Source: Mangifera indica (lineage: Eukaryota; Streptophyta; Magnoliopsida; Sapindales; Anacardiaceae). Taken from it: a DNA stretch of 64,000 nt. A program made the translations under genes and the position numbers. The notes beneath the pieces are model-generated. The model was not told the origin of the DNA, made no database searches, and saw only the letters and a program-made list of their open reading frames with translations. The stretch lies in NCBI RefSeq assembly GCF_011075055.1, contig NC_058146.1, positions 8,370,001-8,434,000 of the forward strand. Direction: 5' to 3'. Below are positions 13,155-24,919 of this stretch, piece by piece. Each line of letters begins with the position of its first letter. Position 1 is the first letter of the stretch.

Positions 13155-14206
13155 TGAAAGATTGAGTAAAAAGAATAGATGCAAAATAAATATACATGTC
13201 AAGAAGGAAATAATCAAAACATGTATTTGCAAAAGAGAGGAAAGATAATGATTTTATCTACTCCTTTGCCTCTTATATTGATATAGGATGATTGAATGAG
13301 TCTCCCACTTGTAAGACCTCCAAAGAAATTTCACCACCAAGCCAAAAGACAACCTTTGTTGTGAGGTAGAGAGAGAGGAGAGAGTTTTGTCATTTAGTGA
13401 GAGAATTTTTAGTTTAAAAATGGACTACCTCTCTTTGAATGAATTAACTTCATTCTTTTATAATGGTGGTTAGTTGTAGTTTTCTAAAATTCTACTTTTG
13501 GACCACCAAAATATTGATTTAAAGATTTGTCATGCATGCATATATATATATATAAAGCCACTAACACCTTCACTTTTAAGATGTTATTTTTTTATCCGTA
13601 TAATACTTTCTAAGTCAACGAATCCCATCTTGACCATCATTCTTCTCTATATACAAATAACACATGATCAATATGATTTGTCTTATGAGATGAGGTTAAT
13701 CCCATATATATTCACCATATAAATCACACATATTCGTATCAGATCCGACCATGACGTCTCAGGTTAAAAGATTACTTTGTACATTGGTATGATCTTACAA
13801 TAAGTCATTGATTATGATTTAATGACCATGTGACTTATCATTATTGGTCATGTTCAAAAAACGGTTTTCTAACTATTAATCCATACTAATACCCTAGTAA
13901 CATGACTATAATCATTACCCGTGCTAATGTCATCTCATGACATTCAATAGAGATATTCAGTATGTATACTATGTGATATAATTATCCAAGTTATATTACA
14001 TCCATAGGGAACTATTCAATGATTCAGTTTATTTTAAGTGAGTTATCTAGACAGTTCATACACATATTTTATATTATCACAAAATAAAAGAAACAACTTA
14101 TGTATATAAAAAAATAACTACTTTATTAATAAATTATTTAAAAGATTATATACAAAATGAATCCTAAAATCGACAATATGAATGGTTCCTAGGACATCTA
14201 CAAACA
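13155..14206 (-). repeat. 5' LTR of copia A (short form)
   Basis: 1052 bp, homologous to 5516-7107 except for one missing block of about 0.5 kb. The junction is near 13.58-13.60 kb, in the phrase ttatccgtataatactttc. It ends ACA and is followed by the ATATA target duplication. Confidence 0.9.
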
Positions 14207-14211
14207 ATATA

Positions 14212-14935
14212 CAAACTTGGAAAATACACAAATTGTTGACTAGATTTTGACAGCTCATATATATTCCTTAGTTTGCATAACTGTTATGTGAACCTAGGGG
14301 TAAATGTAATGTCTATGTGAACTAGCAAGTTTGAAAACATTACATGAACCCACATTGTTATGGTTTGTGTAATTTTTTCTTTTTGTTTATTTTTTTTTTT
14401 CAGGTGGCAAATTATGCAAATCAAAATCGCCTTGATATGCATATGAAATTGATTAAGTTTGCGATGAAGCTTAAATTATCTTAGTATACATGTGAAATAT
14501 TGAGGGAACTCAATAAAAGAAATTGGATTTTGTGTTGGGAAATTTGATGGTGTTGAAGACGAAGGGATTTTGTAAGTTGAAAATTTTGATGAAAAAAGTT
14601 TATAAAATAAAATAAAGGAAGTGGGCTAGAAGATTTTGATAATGTGAAGAGTAAGAAAATACTTGGCATCCCAAAATAATAAGAATTAGAGATTTATAGG
14701 ATTTAGGGTTTAGTTGAGGTTTTTTTTTTTTTTTAAGTAAAAGGTAAGGATATCTAATTACAATACATCTATATATGTCATTATGTAATTGAATGATTTT
14801 GGATTAAAGATAAAAAAATACTTAATAACATAATAACACACATAGGTGTGTACACATTTATATTCCCAAAATGATTACATATAGTATTGCTCATATAATT
14901 AAGTTAGTTAGATTAATATAAAGTTAAATTATTAG
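14212..14935. other. Intergenic, no gene recognised; MITE-like stretch at the right
   Basis: No domain is recognisable; a 62-codon minus frame at 14481-14669 has low-complexity content and no supporting signals. Positions 14.78-14.88 kb (taacataataacacacatag followed by gtgtacacatttata) resemble the MITE-like sequences in the third intron of the thioesterase gene (26.15-26.35 kb). Confidence 0.4.
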
Positions 14936-14965
14936 TTAGCTTTTGCAGACCCATAAGAAGTAATG

Positions 14966-15012
<47 letters not shown>

Positions 15013-16066
15013 TTATTTTCCTTTTATTTAAACTCATTATGGACTAGTCTTAGATTTATCCAATTGTATAAATCTAATCTAATCTAATGTTATACTTTCT
15101 CACATACAATCTTAATCACTAAATATCATATCACTTTAGCCCTAAAGTATCATAAAATATACTTTCAGATTTAAAGATCATTTCAAGACTTAAAACTCTT
15201 AATTTGTAATCTAGATTAGATCCAACTTAGATTCAACTTAGAAAATCTTATGCTTCTAGAATTCGATAAACTCCTTTAATGTGTGACCTAGAGGCTCTTT
15301 ACTAAGTCGATAGTGATCAGATTTATATTAGGCTCCCAACCCGGCATCCATGTGAGCATAGACCAAAAGTAACTTTTATCAAGACATCATGGCCACCCAA
15401 TTAGTAGAGTGTCAACATATGACTTTTTAACCTATCAATGATATGGTTACTTGTATAATTTGATCCTTTCATTAAAGAGACGTGAGTGTTACTCAGCAAA
15501 ATGCTTAGTAACGGTGAAATTTCATGTCCGTGCAAACGACAAAATACAACAATAAACAGTTGTGTGCACACCCATTTGCAATGTGTTTTCTAGGTTCTAT
15601 AATGACACAATTGCTTAAAAACTTTCCTAAATCTGGCACATGTTCACTAGGATGAGGTAATATGACATGAACGCCATCCTCACACTAGCAATACTCTTCA
15701 AAACACGTGAGAACATGTATCAAAGGCAATTTTTTGCAACAACGCAAAACCTAACAACGATCAACGAAATTTTTAATAACTTACAAACTTTAACAATATC
15801 AAACAAAAACTCAAAAAAATAAAACTCAATAAATTTGATACAAAATTACATTCTTTACATGACCTCAAATGTATTGCAACAACAAAATATCATCTAACAA
15901 TTTAAATTAAAATAACATCAATCATAAAATTGCAACCACAATTTTATGATAGTCAATTACAACTTATAATAGCATACAATTCGACATCAACAAATATGCA
16001 ATCGAATTAAATAAATTCAAAAGTATAATTTTGTGAATTAATTCTTCAAGGTTGGCTTTGATACCA
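14936..16066 (-). mobile_element. Degenerate LTR-retrotransposon debris with primer site
   Basis: Positions 15.02-15.48 kb are homologous to 18.42-18.66 kb and 0.60-0.75 kb, so they belong to the dispersed LTR family. A (TA)n tract lies at 14968-15008. At 16055-16066 the minus strand reads TGGTATCAAAGC, a typical primer-binding site, with the LTR beginning immediately to the right. No coding remains. The element is probably minus-strand with its 5' LTR at 16067 onward. Confidence 0.6.
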
Positions 16067-16805
16067 CTAAAGGAATTTTTGACCTTCGTAGTGGAATAAC
16101 AATTAAAATTTTAATAAACAAACAAACATACTACAAAAATCTTTTTAGGATCTCCTCTGTAGGATAATTAATTTACAGACATGTTATTTATACTTATAAG
16201 GTGTTTATATAATATATATGTGTAGGCAGTTCTTTTGAGTTTTATTAAACGAGATAAATTACGAAATCGCTCCTAAGATCAAGTGTAAGCCTAAATCTCA
16301 ATATCCATATGGACTATGAACAGGAAAGGAGGCTAAAATCATGCTCAAAGGCTACTAGGACTTGAGCATGATTTGTGTGGTTTGCATGAAAATCACGACA
16401 AAGGGGAGAAATAAATGCAACAAGTGGCTAGAGTTCTTTTTCACACATAATAATAATGTGTGGCATGACTTTTCTTTTTCTTGTGAGAAACACAATATTC
16501 ACCCCTTTTTATACTCATGTGAGAAGATGCATAACATGCACCACTTTTCTTCCTTTTAAAATGAGAAAAATAGATGTCATCACATGTGCATATTTATATG
16601 CAGATATGGCCCACACGTGAATGGGTTTATATAGAGACGACACTGGGTCATGTTAATTGGCTCAGGCTAGCTTTGATGCGATCCACTAGGCTTGTGGGTC
16701 ATGTTGGGCCTAAGGCCTGCACAATCATGAACCTTCATGTTGGGTCGACTTATAGAAACAAGAAAGCCGTGGTGGTCTCTAAACAGGTTGGCCCATTTTT
16801 ATATT
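16067..16805 (-). repeat. LTR beside primer site, interrupted at a palindrome
   Basis: Positions 16.12-16.64 kb are the inverse of 22.66-23.20 kb over more than 500 bp. They share phrases around catgatttgtgtggt, tatatgcacat and taggataattaat. The minus strand carries a TATA-box-like TATATAAAC near 16625-16633. A primer site adjoins the left edge. The right edge runs into the large palindrome at about 16805, so the outer LTR end is not resolved. Open frames of 65-77 codons here have no recognisable domain. Confidence 0.65.
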
Positions 16806-17940
16806 AATAAAAAATAAAATTAAAAAAATTATATAAATTTTCTAATATAAATTTTCTTTCAAATTAATATAATCAAGGATCGTAAATTATGTGTTGATCT
16901 TCCAAATCACATTTTATTTATACTTTTAAATGATGTAAAATCATTTTTTATTACTAATTATTATATCTAATTAAAGGGAAACTCTTTATTTTATTGATTA
17001 CATCATAACAGAGTTACTTTTTCTAATTACATGTTCTTAACTTACCCAACACTTGTACCAGAACAACTACTTTTCATAGGTCAACAATAAAAAATAAGCA
17101 AAAAAAGGGGCATGGATGGTCTTCTGACAACGTCTCTCACTTTTTTTGTATACCTATTACTATCACCATTTTGTTAATATCTCTTAACAATTTAATTTAA
17201 TTTTTTTTTACAATTTTATTAATTATTATTTTTCTTTAAAATATCTTGATAACAAAAATAGTTGATACATTATAAATGAAAAAGGTGTTCAAAACAATTT
17301 AGATGACTTCACTTTTGTAAAATCAATTGACCAATAATAGGTGCAATGTAAATACTGTAACGGAGACCGTGTAAGGTTTATGCTACTGTGTTTATATTGC
17401 ACCAATTTTTGATCAATTACGTTTACAAAAGTTATGTCATCTCAATAGTCTGAATACCTTTTTTGTTTATAGCAAATTAAGTTTTTTTATTATGAAAATA
17501 TTTTAAAGAAAAATAATAATTAACAAAATTGGAAAAACAAAAAGGAAATTATGTAGTTAATAAACATTAAGGGAATTATGACATTGACAAGTACAACAAA
17601 AATTATGAGTGACATTGTTTGAAGATCATGTGTACAAGTTACTTAGTTTCTCTTACTAGCAGAGCATATGAAATATAATTGTTTTGATTCAAGTGTATGG
17701 TAAGTCACGAAGATGTAGTTAGAGAAAATAAGCCCATCGTGGTGACATCAATAAAATAAAATAATTTTCTTTAATTATATACAATAATTAATAATAGAAA
17801 ATGATTTTACATTATTTAAAAATATAAACAAAATGTAATTTGAAAATTTTATTTGCAATTTGTGATCTTCAATTGTATTAATTTGAAAAAAAATTATATT
17901 AGTAAATTTAAATAATTACTCTTTTATTAAAAAACCAAAC
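16805..17940. mobile_element. 1.13-kb near-complete palindrome (foldback element)
   Basis: The left arm (about 16805-17355) is matched by the reverse complement of 17388-17940 along its whole length, with scattered differences. Examples: aatgatgtaaaatcattttt against its inverse at 17.80 kb, tttctaattacatgttctt against its inverse at 17.70 kb, and ggtgcaatgtaaatac (17340-17355) against gtgtttatattgcacc (17388-17403). The loop is about 32 bp. There are no coding frames. Class is unknown: the ends are AT-rich and I could not identify a target duplication. Confidence 0.8.
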
Positions 17941-18330
17941 AAAAAAAATTAATTCAAAAATTGAATGAATAAAATGTAGAATGAAATAGAAATAGAAATA
18001 TTAAAATTGAATTAAGAAAATGTTGAATTTGAAAGGGATTGAAAGAAGAGAACGAGAGATTAAGAAATTAGGTTAAATGTGTGTAGTTTAGAAAGTGGAG
18101 GAGGGTGGGTTTATATTAAAATAAGGGAAATTTTTTTTAAATTAAAAAATTTAAAGGCTCAACAGTTACTAGTCTATTTGTAGGTTGTAGTGCAGCATGC
18201 ATAAAAAGCAAATTTTTTTTCGTTTCTTTTTCTTTTTATAGGGCATGAACAATATTGCGACATGACTCACTGTAGTGGCGAGTTGTGTCTTTCTAGGCCA
18301 AACTTTTTCAGTGTGCTTCGAGCCAAGGCA
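17941..18330. other. Intergenic, no gene recognised
   Basis: AT-rich and purine-rich sequence between the palindrome and the next LTR piece. No frame, repeat copy or RNA gene recognised. Confidence 0.4.
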
Positions 18331-19464
18331 TAGGATGACCTATCCCATTTAACATCTCATGGTGTGAATGCACACACACACACACACACTCACACTCTTT
18401 TATTTTAACTCATGACACAGAAAATTATGAATTGGGTTTGAATTTATTCAATTGGATAAATCTAATCTAACCATGTACTTTCTTACATACAACCTTGATC
18501 ACTCAGGATCATTTTAACATCTGTCCGCATGCAAACCAAGAGTGGTATCTAGCAAGATATCATGACCACCTGATTAGTGGAGTGTTAGCATATGACTTCT
18601 TAACATGTCAATGATATGGTTATTTATACAATTAAATCCTTTTGTCATACGATATCTTTTTGAGGTTGAGGTGTAGATGAAGTTTCCCCCTCAAAGATTC
18701 TTGAGTTACATAAACTAACTTCTATCAATGATAAAAAAAACATCAAATCAAATATCAACTCAATCCCACTCTAGCCATAGGTTTAATTGGTCATTGTCTT
18801 CCATCAAGAGGCCTTAATTGAGATATCAACTTCTATACTTTGAAGTGACAAATCATCTATTGATCTACTATAACCTTTATATAAATCTTGATACAACCAA
18901 TCATTATCTTTCTACCAATCCTTTTATTGAACTATGTTAGACTAGTGTCAAATCATACCGATCCTTATGTAAGATGGTTTGATAAACTCAAGTATAAAGA
19001 TCACATATACTTTTGTTTACTAAGAGGATATATTCCATAGACGGTGGAACAATCATCCATATGAAATCTTCTTAATGGGTCAGTTTGGTAAGCATATCTA
19101 CAATGTGTACTCATGTGTTGCATCAAGTTGTCAATAAATAATTTTGACATAAGAATTGCCATTATCTTTTGATGAAGTCATTCAACACTATGATAACTCT
19201 ATCACTATTACCCTTATTCTTGGTTATGGTAATATCAAAATTATATACGTTTTAAGAATAACCACCTATTGTGCACATAGGGTTCTCACGATAAGATATC
19301 AAATAGTAATCACGTCATCATGGTTCAACCATTCTTAAGACATTTGTCTAAACATATATCAATATATTGTATGGATAAAGAATGTCATAGGAAATTACAA
19401 ATATGATCTTTATTAATAAATTTGCATCGTTATAGGGATTATTTCTAGGACATTAACCCTAACA
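18331..19464 (-). repeat. Retrotransposon LTR, minus orientation
   Basis: The plus-strand right end reads GGACATTAACCCTAACA (ends at 19464), so in element orientation the LTR starts TGTTAGGGTTAATGTCC. The purine-rich CACAAGTTGGTGT follows inward as a possible polypurine tract. Positions 18.42-18.66 kb match 15.02-15.48 kb. Positions 19.14-19.34 kb (about aagtcattcaacactatgat to atggttcaacc) match 35.61-35.77 kb in element F's LTR. A (CA)n tract lies at 18369-18390. The left boundary is uncertain. Confidence 0.6.
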
Positions 19465-20301
19465 ACACCAACTTGTGATATGCAGATTTTAACTCTTGTT
19501 AGAAAGACACCAATTCCCAATGTGTAGAGAATAACTCATGTCAACAATATCCTACCAACATAGTATCAAATGATGGTGTAAGAACTATTGTATATTAATG
19601 AATTTTGTTGTATTTTGCTTACTTTGTTAGTTTTACTTATTTTGTTAACAACATGTAACTGCTTTATTTTACTATAGAAAGGAGTCTAATCACCTGTGTT
19701 TTTTCATTAATTTAACTCCAATAACAAATATTTTCAATAGTTTCTCAGAATTCTCTCATTTTTGCTCACCCTTTCTTCCTTTCCCTATTTTTCATTCAAA
19801 CCCTAGATCTTGTTATCCGTGTCTCATTCTGAAACAAGTATGGTTCAAAATTTGATTGATATATAATAGTAAAAAATATGTAGACATGAATCTGCCTCTC
19901 TATGTACAATTGGACCCGTATGTACCTGTGTAATTTATCTTTTTTAGTTTTTTTTTTTTTAGCAACAAGTCCTATACCACTTCCATCTTCACCGTCTGTT
20001 CTGACTAAAAGGTAAGATATGACTGAGTCATCATTAAGATGTATACAAATCCAGTGGTTATTAAAAATTGATATTCTCAATGTGACTTTCGAAGATATTG
20101 AAACAAATTTTAGCTAATGGATAAGATTGCTTTACTTTTTATTTATTATTTTGGGCAATAACTGTAGATGTATATATATAGTTAAAAACTGAAATTTGAT
20201 TTATAGCAAATCAATAAAATTTCTTGTATAAGATTAAAAAAAGTGCATTTATAGTGAACAAAAATTATATATATGTATTTTTTATTTATTTATTTGTAAC
20301 T
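19465..20301. other. Probable retrotransposon internal or leader remnant
   Basis: No recognisable pol or gag sequence. It lies immediately inside the presumed polypurine tract of the LTR at 18331-19464, so it may be eroded internal sequence. A 94-codon minus frame (19796-20080) has no identifiable domain and I do not call it. Confidence 0.35.
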
Positions 20302-21020
20302 AAGAAAATTACATTTTTCACACTCAAGGTTTTGCTTTTTTCAAAAATTAACAATATAAGGACAAATTTCAAGAAATAATCATTTTACAATCAAACTTAT
20401 ACATTTTAAACAACACAGGTTAGCACTATAGCAAATTTGAAATCTTGCATTTACACTCCTAAAATCTTAGTCATCATTTGACTATAATCCCACCATCATC
20501 GATGATGAAGTCGACTCTAAATGAAGTGAGAATAAGTTGTTGAAAATAACAATTGACACTAAGAGTTAGAAAGGAGGAAATCGACGCATTGGATATGCTA
20601 CTAAATATTGTCAACATAAAATGAGGTGAAAATTAACAACAATATCATTGAAAGAATGAGTCAAAGATGGATAGATCAACATTGAAAATTTTTTTGGACA
20701 TCAAATTAGGACTAGAGATGAGTTATCAAAAGTGAGATTGTCAACTAGATTTTAGAGAATAAGAGGGTATGGGTGAAAAAAATGAGAATAAGAAGGGTTT
20801 AATGTAAATTTAATTCTTAAAGGTTAATTTGGGGTGATATAGTAATTTTGAAAAGTTAAATAGGTAGGGATAATACAGTAATTTCACATCTTAACATTAT
20901 TTTATATATTTTTTTTTTGTTAACAAAGTTCGATTTTGGATGAAAGAATGTTATTTATGCTATCAAATGGGTGAAAAGTTTTTTAAGAACATATCTTGGG
21001 TGGGAAAATGTAATTTACTC
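20302..21020. mobile_element. MULE-type foldback element, copy 2 (719 bp)
   Basis: The left end (aagaaaattacattttt, then cactcaagg) and the inverse of the right end (gagtaaattacattttcccacc) form an imperfect terminal inverted repeat. Flanking 9-bp duplications are TTTGTAACT (20293-20301) and TTTATAACT (21021-21029), 8 of 9 identical. No transposase. It is the most diverged of the six copies and lacks the GAAGACGA centre, so family membership rests on the ends and the duplication length. Confidence 0.7.
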
Positions 21021-21420
21021 TTTATAACTCAACCAAACAAGAAAAATATATTGGAACAACTATATTATGGAAGGGTAAGAGAGGTTTGGAGGAGTAAGAG
21101 GTAGATCTAAGGACTTTCGGAGATGGATTCCCAAAGAATAGACAAAGAAGTTTGACTTGAAATGAGCGTACCCAAAAAAGAAGTTTGTTTGGCGACGATG
21201 ACGAGATAGAGGTTGTGTTTGGCGTTGCTGGAAGAATTGGAGGGATATGAGAAGTTTGGAAGAGCACAAAACGATTGAAAGGAATGAGTTCAACAAGTTT
21301 AAGGGGACTAAGTTTGGGGAGTTGGGATAAAAATTAAATTAATTTCGAGTACTCTTAAGCATACCCAACTCACCCATAATAAGAAAGGGCATTTTATTTA
21401 GTTGATCAAGTATTAGTAAA

Positions 21421-22244
21421 AGCCAAAAGACTTATTCCCACCCAAGGTTTGGTCTGTTCCTAAACTTTTACTCGCTAGACTTTAAAAACTTAAATATCTA
21501 TTATTGTGTTAAAATTTTCTATTAAGGTTAAAGGTAAAATTATCATTTAACAAAAATATTGATAAAACTAAATTTTTTTCTTATTTTTCCCCCTTAGGTT
21601 AAAAAACTAATAATTTTCTCCCACCCAAAGTTTGAAAAGTAATCTTTTCCCTCTAGGATTTTTTTCTTTTCCTCTGACAATCATCTCTATTCCAACCGAC
21701 AACCGGCCTTCTCACCAACTTCTTCTCCTACCAATCTTTGAGCCTTGGCATCCATTTTCATTGGACGAAGGCAAATCATTTTCTTCCAACAAAGAAACAA
21801 TGACGATTCATCATCTTTGTCTCTTCAGGCTAGACGAAGATGATTCGTTTTTGTCTGACCTAAAAAGATGAATAGAACAAATCATCTTTGTCTCTTCATC
21901 TGATGAAAATGGTCATTGATGCCTAAAGATCGATGCGAGAACAAGTTGGTGAGAAGGTTGGTTGTTGGTCATAATAGAGACGATTGTCGAAGGATGAGAG
22001 AAATAAACCCTAAGGGAAAAAGTAACTTTTCAAACTTTAGGTGAAGAAAAATTGTTAGTTTTTTAAACTAAGAAGGGAAAATAAGATAAAATTTTAGTTT
22101 TTTTTATTTTTGGTTAAATGATAATTTTACTCTTAACTCTAATGGGGAATTTTAAAAGAATAATAGATATTTAAGTTTTTAAAATTTAATAGATAGAAAT
22201 TTGGGAATTGACCAAAACCTTGGGTGGGAATAAGTCTTTTGGCC
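21421..22244. mobile_element. MULE-type foldback element, copy 3 (824 bp)
   Basis: The ends are agCCAAAAGACTTATTCCCA and the inverse, flanked by perfect 9-bp duplications ATTAGTAAA (21412-21420 and 22245-22253). The first base of the left end has changed from the GGCC seen in relatives. Arms run inward through phrases for aaaaactaa and ccctaggattt, and the centre carries gacgaag-type words at 21.76-21.90 kb. No transposase. The 79-codon frame at 21632-21871 is part of the arm and not a gene. Confidence 0.9.
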
Positions 22245-22253
22245 ATTAGTAAA

Positions 22254-22617
22254 CCATTAGAATTTATACTGTTATGAGTTAGTGAATATTACTAAATTGT
22301 CCTTCTAATTTTTTTTTTTTTAACCTAAAAGTTAATGATAGAGATAATTCTGTTATTTATAAAATCCCCATGAATTTTTTATACCTTAGAGAGATTAATA
22401 TCATTAACTCTTTAACATACAAGAAAAACAAAAAGTTGAAAAAAAAGTATTACAGTCATATATATTTGCATTGATTTTGTAATATATATACAAAAATAAG
22501 TAATTAAACATCCCAAGAAATTAATTTTTTAAAAAACCAGAATTTTTTACCATGGTAAATATTTATAAATATTAGTTACATATCAAAGAAACATGTGCAA
22601 AAATAATTAGTTTTATA

Positions 22618-22658
<41 letters not shown>
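22254..22658. other. Intergenic AT-rich stretch with (TA)n tract
   Basis: No gene seen. A pure (TA)n microsatellite of about 42 bp (22617-22658) directly abuts the LTR fragment that starts at 22659. In the related LTR at 16.6 kb the same point is a TATA box, so the tract may have grown from it. Confidence 0.5.
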
Positions 22659-22662
<4 letters not shown>

Positions 22663-23204
22663 CATCGACGTGTGGGCCATATGTGCATATAAATATGCAC
22701 ATGCGCTGTCATGTATTTTGTCATTTTAATTGGAAGAAAATTGGCGGACGTTATGCGTATTCTCACATGAAGATAAAAAGGGGTGAACATGCGTTCCCTC
22801 ACGCGGAAAAGAAAAGCCGTGGCACACATTATCATTAGGCGTGAAAAAGAACCCCAGCCGCCTGTTACATGTACTCCTCCCCTTTGCCGTGAGTTTTACG
22901 CAGACCACACAAATCATGCTTCTAGTAGCTTTTGAACATGATCTCATTTCTTATTTATGCTGTGTCTGAATATTAAGGTTCAAACCAAAATTGGTTATAG
23001 AAGTGACTTAGTAATTTGTCGCTTTTAATAAAAATTAAAAGAGTCATTTATATAGGTATATTTTATAAATACTCTATAAGTGTAAATAATATATTTATGA
23101 ATTAATTATCCTGTAAAAAAGATTTTGAAGGGGTTTTTGTGATAGGTTTATTTATTAAAATTTTAATAACTATTTCACTGTTTAAAGACTGTAAATTCCT
23201 TACA
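22659..23204 (+). repeat. LTR fragment, inverse copy of 16.07-16.64 kb
   Basis: Homologous in inverse orientation to the LTR at 16067-16805. It starts at the TATA-like segment (tatataaactcat) and ends near aaattccttaca (23204). No primer site follows, so it is a truncated LTR or solo-LTR remnant. The 73-codon minus frame at 22726-22947 is the counterpart of a frame in the 16.4-kb copy and has no known domain. Confidence 0.68.
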
Positions 23205-23220
23205 TGTGCTTCAATCTGCT

Positions 23221-23765
23221 CATCATGAGTTATAATCTACACATGAGGATTAGAGCCTTCTTGGAGTGAATAATACTTCACAATTTGCATGTCAATGTCA
23301 TGACCTTTCTAACATGAGTTATGTTCTACATATCAAGGATTAGTTCCTCCATTGAGTGAGTTATTAATCGTATGTTGTATGTTGATGTTGTGACTTGTCT
23401 GGACTGAGTTATGCTTTACACATTGATAAATGCTATCTTATAGACTTAAGTCATTATACGTATGGCTAATGTCAATGTCTTGACACGTGAGTTTTGATCT
23501 ACTTGTTGAGAAATGATATCAATGTAACGTAAGTTATTATTTACATATCATGGCTCAACACCATTACAATGTGAGTTACAGTCGGCATACTATTGATTAA
23601 TGACATTAACAAGTAAGTTATCATTTGAAAATTGTAAGTTAAGCCATCGCAACATAAATTATGTTATGCACATTGATGGTTAATACCATTCAAACATGAG
23701 TTACATTTTACACATTGATAATTAACAACTCTCTGATGTGAGTTATGACCTACACATCAGATGTC
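23221..23765. repeat. Degenerate tandem repeat with TGAGTTATG..CTACACAT motif
   Basis: About ten diverged copies of a motif near TGAGTTATGTTCTACACAT recur every 40-100 bp. They lie near 23225, 23322, 23406, 23487, 23527, 23567, 23611, 23656, 23696 and 23739. Between them short phrases such as tgtcaatgtcatgacc also recur. Copies are too diverged and unevenly spaced for a young satellite. No protein reading is supported. Confidence 0.6.
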
Positions 23766-24890
23766 AACACTATTATAAATAATAACAGGTTTATGACATT
23801 CGTTGTCGTTTGTACACTAGAAAGGACTCTACATCCTTGGCCCAAAGACACCCTATTGTTGTCTTTATTGTTAGAGAAGGAAGATGGTTGTGTGATGGGT
23901 TTGTGATCCCATAGGACTATGGTTGAGAAAGGACTGGAGTCCTTTATATTGGTGTTGTGGCAACATCATCCAATCACTCGATCAAAACGATGATGACATT
24001 GGTTAGACCTTTAATGACATCATTAAGCTACACCTCCATGTCGGGGGGTGATTCTTCAATTGCTAAGACAAGTTGGTTTTCAATAATAAGTTTGCTATAT
24101 TCCTTAGGGTGAACATTTTGATTGATTTCAGTGACCTGGCTAGTTAGAGCTTTCTCTAATTTTCTTTTATTGGAAGTCTTAGGAAAGGTGTTCTATAAAA
24201 GATCGATGGGAGGTAATAAGAAACCCTTGTTGAGTTGAACCTCCCTTTCAGTGTTGTGTTAACTATATTGGGAATCCAGTGATTAACCCCATAATCATTG
24301 TATCAAATAAGTCAAGGTTTGATCTTAATATGAGTTCATCAAATTTGTACCCAATATTTCCTTGGAGATCCCAAGCTAACGCCACTCAATTTACCCTTAG
24401 GGTTTATAAATAAAAAATGTTTCATCTTGTTTGGTATTTTTATATTTCATCTGTCGTTGTCGTGTATAATCTATGTCAATTCTTTATTCACATAAAATTT
24501 AATCCCAATTTTCACGGATTTCTTCGTACTTTTGCTTTCAAATTCGTTTTGAATTATATTAACATGTGATTATAAAATTGATTGATTGATGAGTAGCTTT
24601 TAGGTAGTATGCTTGGGGTTATGCCACCGCGTGGTTGACACATTCATATTTATATAAAGAAGTTACGGAAATATGTTAATATTTTATTAAGACTTCAAAA
24701 CTTTGGTCAGAAGAAATTATTTGAAGTCTAAGAATTTATAAGGCTGGTCAGAATTAGGCATACATATGATTTATCATATAAATGCATATGCTATGTAAAC
24801 GCATGTAGCTCAACATATTTTTTATGTAGGTAGCTACATTTACAGTTCCTTCTTTATAAGTTCACTGATTCCATATTTAGCAGCAGGATT
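23766..24890. other. Intergenic, no gene recognised; upstream of thioesterase gene
   Basis: Moderate GC at 23.78-24.40 kb and a few minus-strand open stretches suggest an old coding or retroelement remnant, but I recognise no domain. From about 24.6 kb the sequence is the presumptive promoter region of the thioesterase gene. A TATA-like TTTATAAG lies at 24853-24860, about 60 bp before the ATG. Confidence 0.35.
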
Positions 24891-24919
24891 TCTGATACTA
24901 TCTCATCTACAAGAACACC

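Larger units (their letters stand above)
5516..14206 (-). mobile_element. Ty1-copia LTR retrotransposon A, near complete, inactive
   Basis: Two LTRs (5516-7107 and 13155-14206) bound an internal region read on the minus strand. Both begin TGAAAGAT and end ACA in plus-strand reading. Target duplications ATATA lie at 5511-5515 and 14207-14211. A primer-binding site adjoins the right LTR and a purine-rich AAGTGAGAG stretch adjoins the left LTR, so the right LTR is the 5' LTR. The order gag, zinc knuckle, integrase, reverse transcriptase, RNase H along the minus strand fits Ty1-copia. Many stops and frameshifts break the polyprotein. The family is shared with elements E and H. Confidence 0.92.

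Noticed and set aside
14481..14669. 62-codon minus frame rich in Leu, Phe and Ser
   Set aside because: Low complexity, no signal peptide pattern with a following mature part, and no supporting promoter or homology.
16362..16807. Plus frames of 65 and 77 codons, with a similar minus frame at 22726-22947
   Set aside because: The similarity comes from two copies of one LTR. The frames lie antisense to the inferred LTR transcription and show no domain.
19796..20080. 94-codon minus frame
   Set aside because: No recognisable domain or splice context, and flanked by retrotransposon remnants.
21022..21296. Two overlapping minus frames (81 and 78 codons) between MULE copies 2 and 3
   Set aside because: They overlap in two frames, have no recognised domain, no splice or promoter support, and lie in unassigned intergenic sequence.
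23221..23765. Spaced repeats resembling a CRISPR array
   Set aside because: Repeats are highly diverged, spacers vary widely in length, no cas genes exist and the DNA is eukaryotic.
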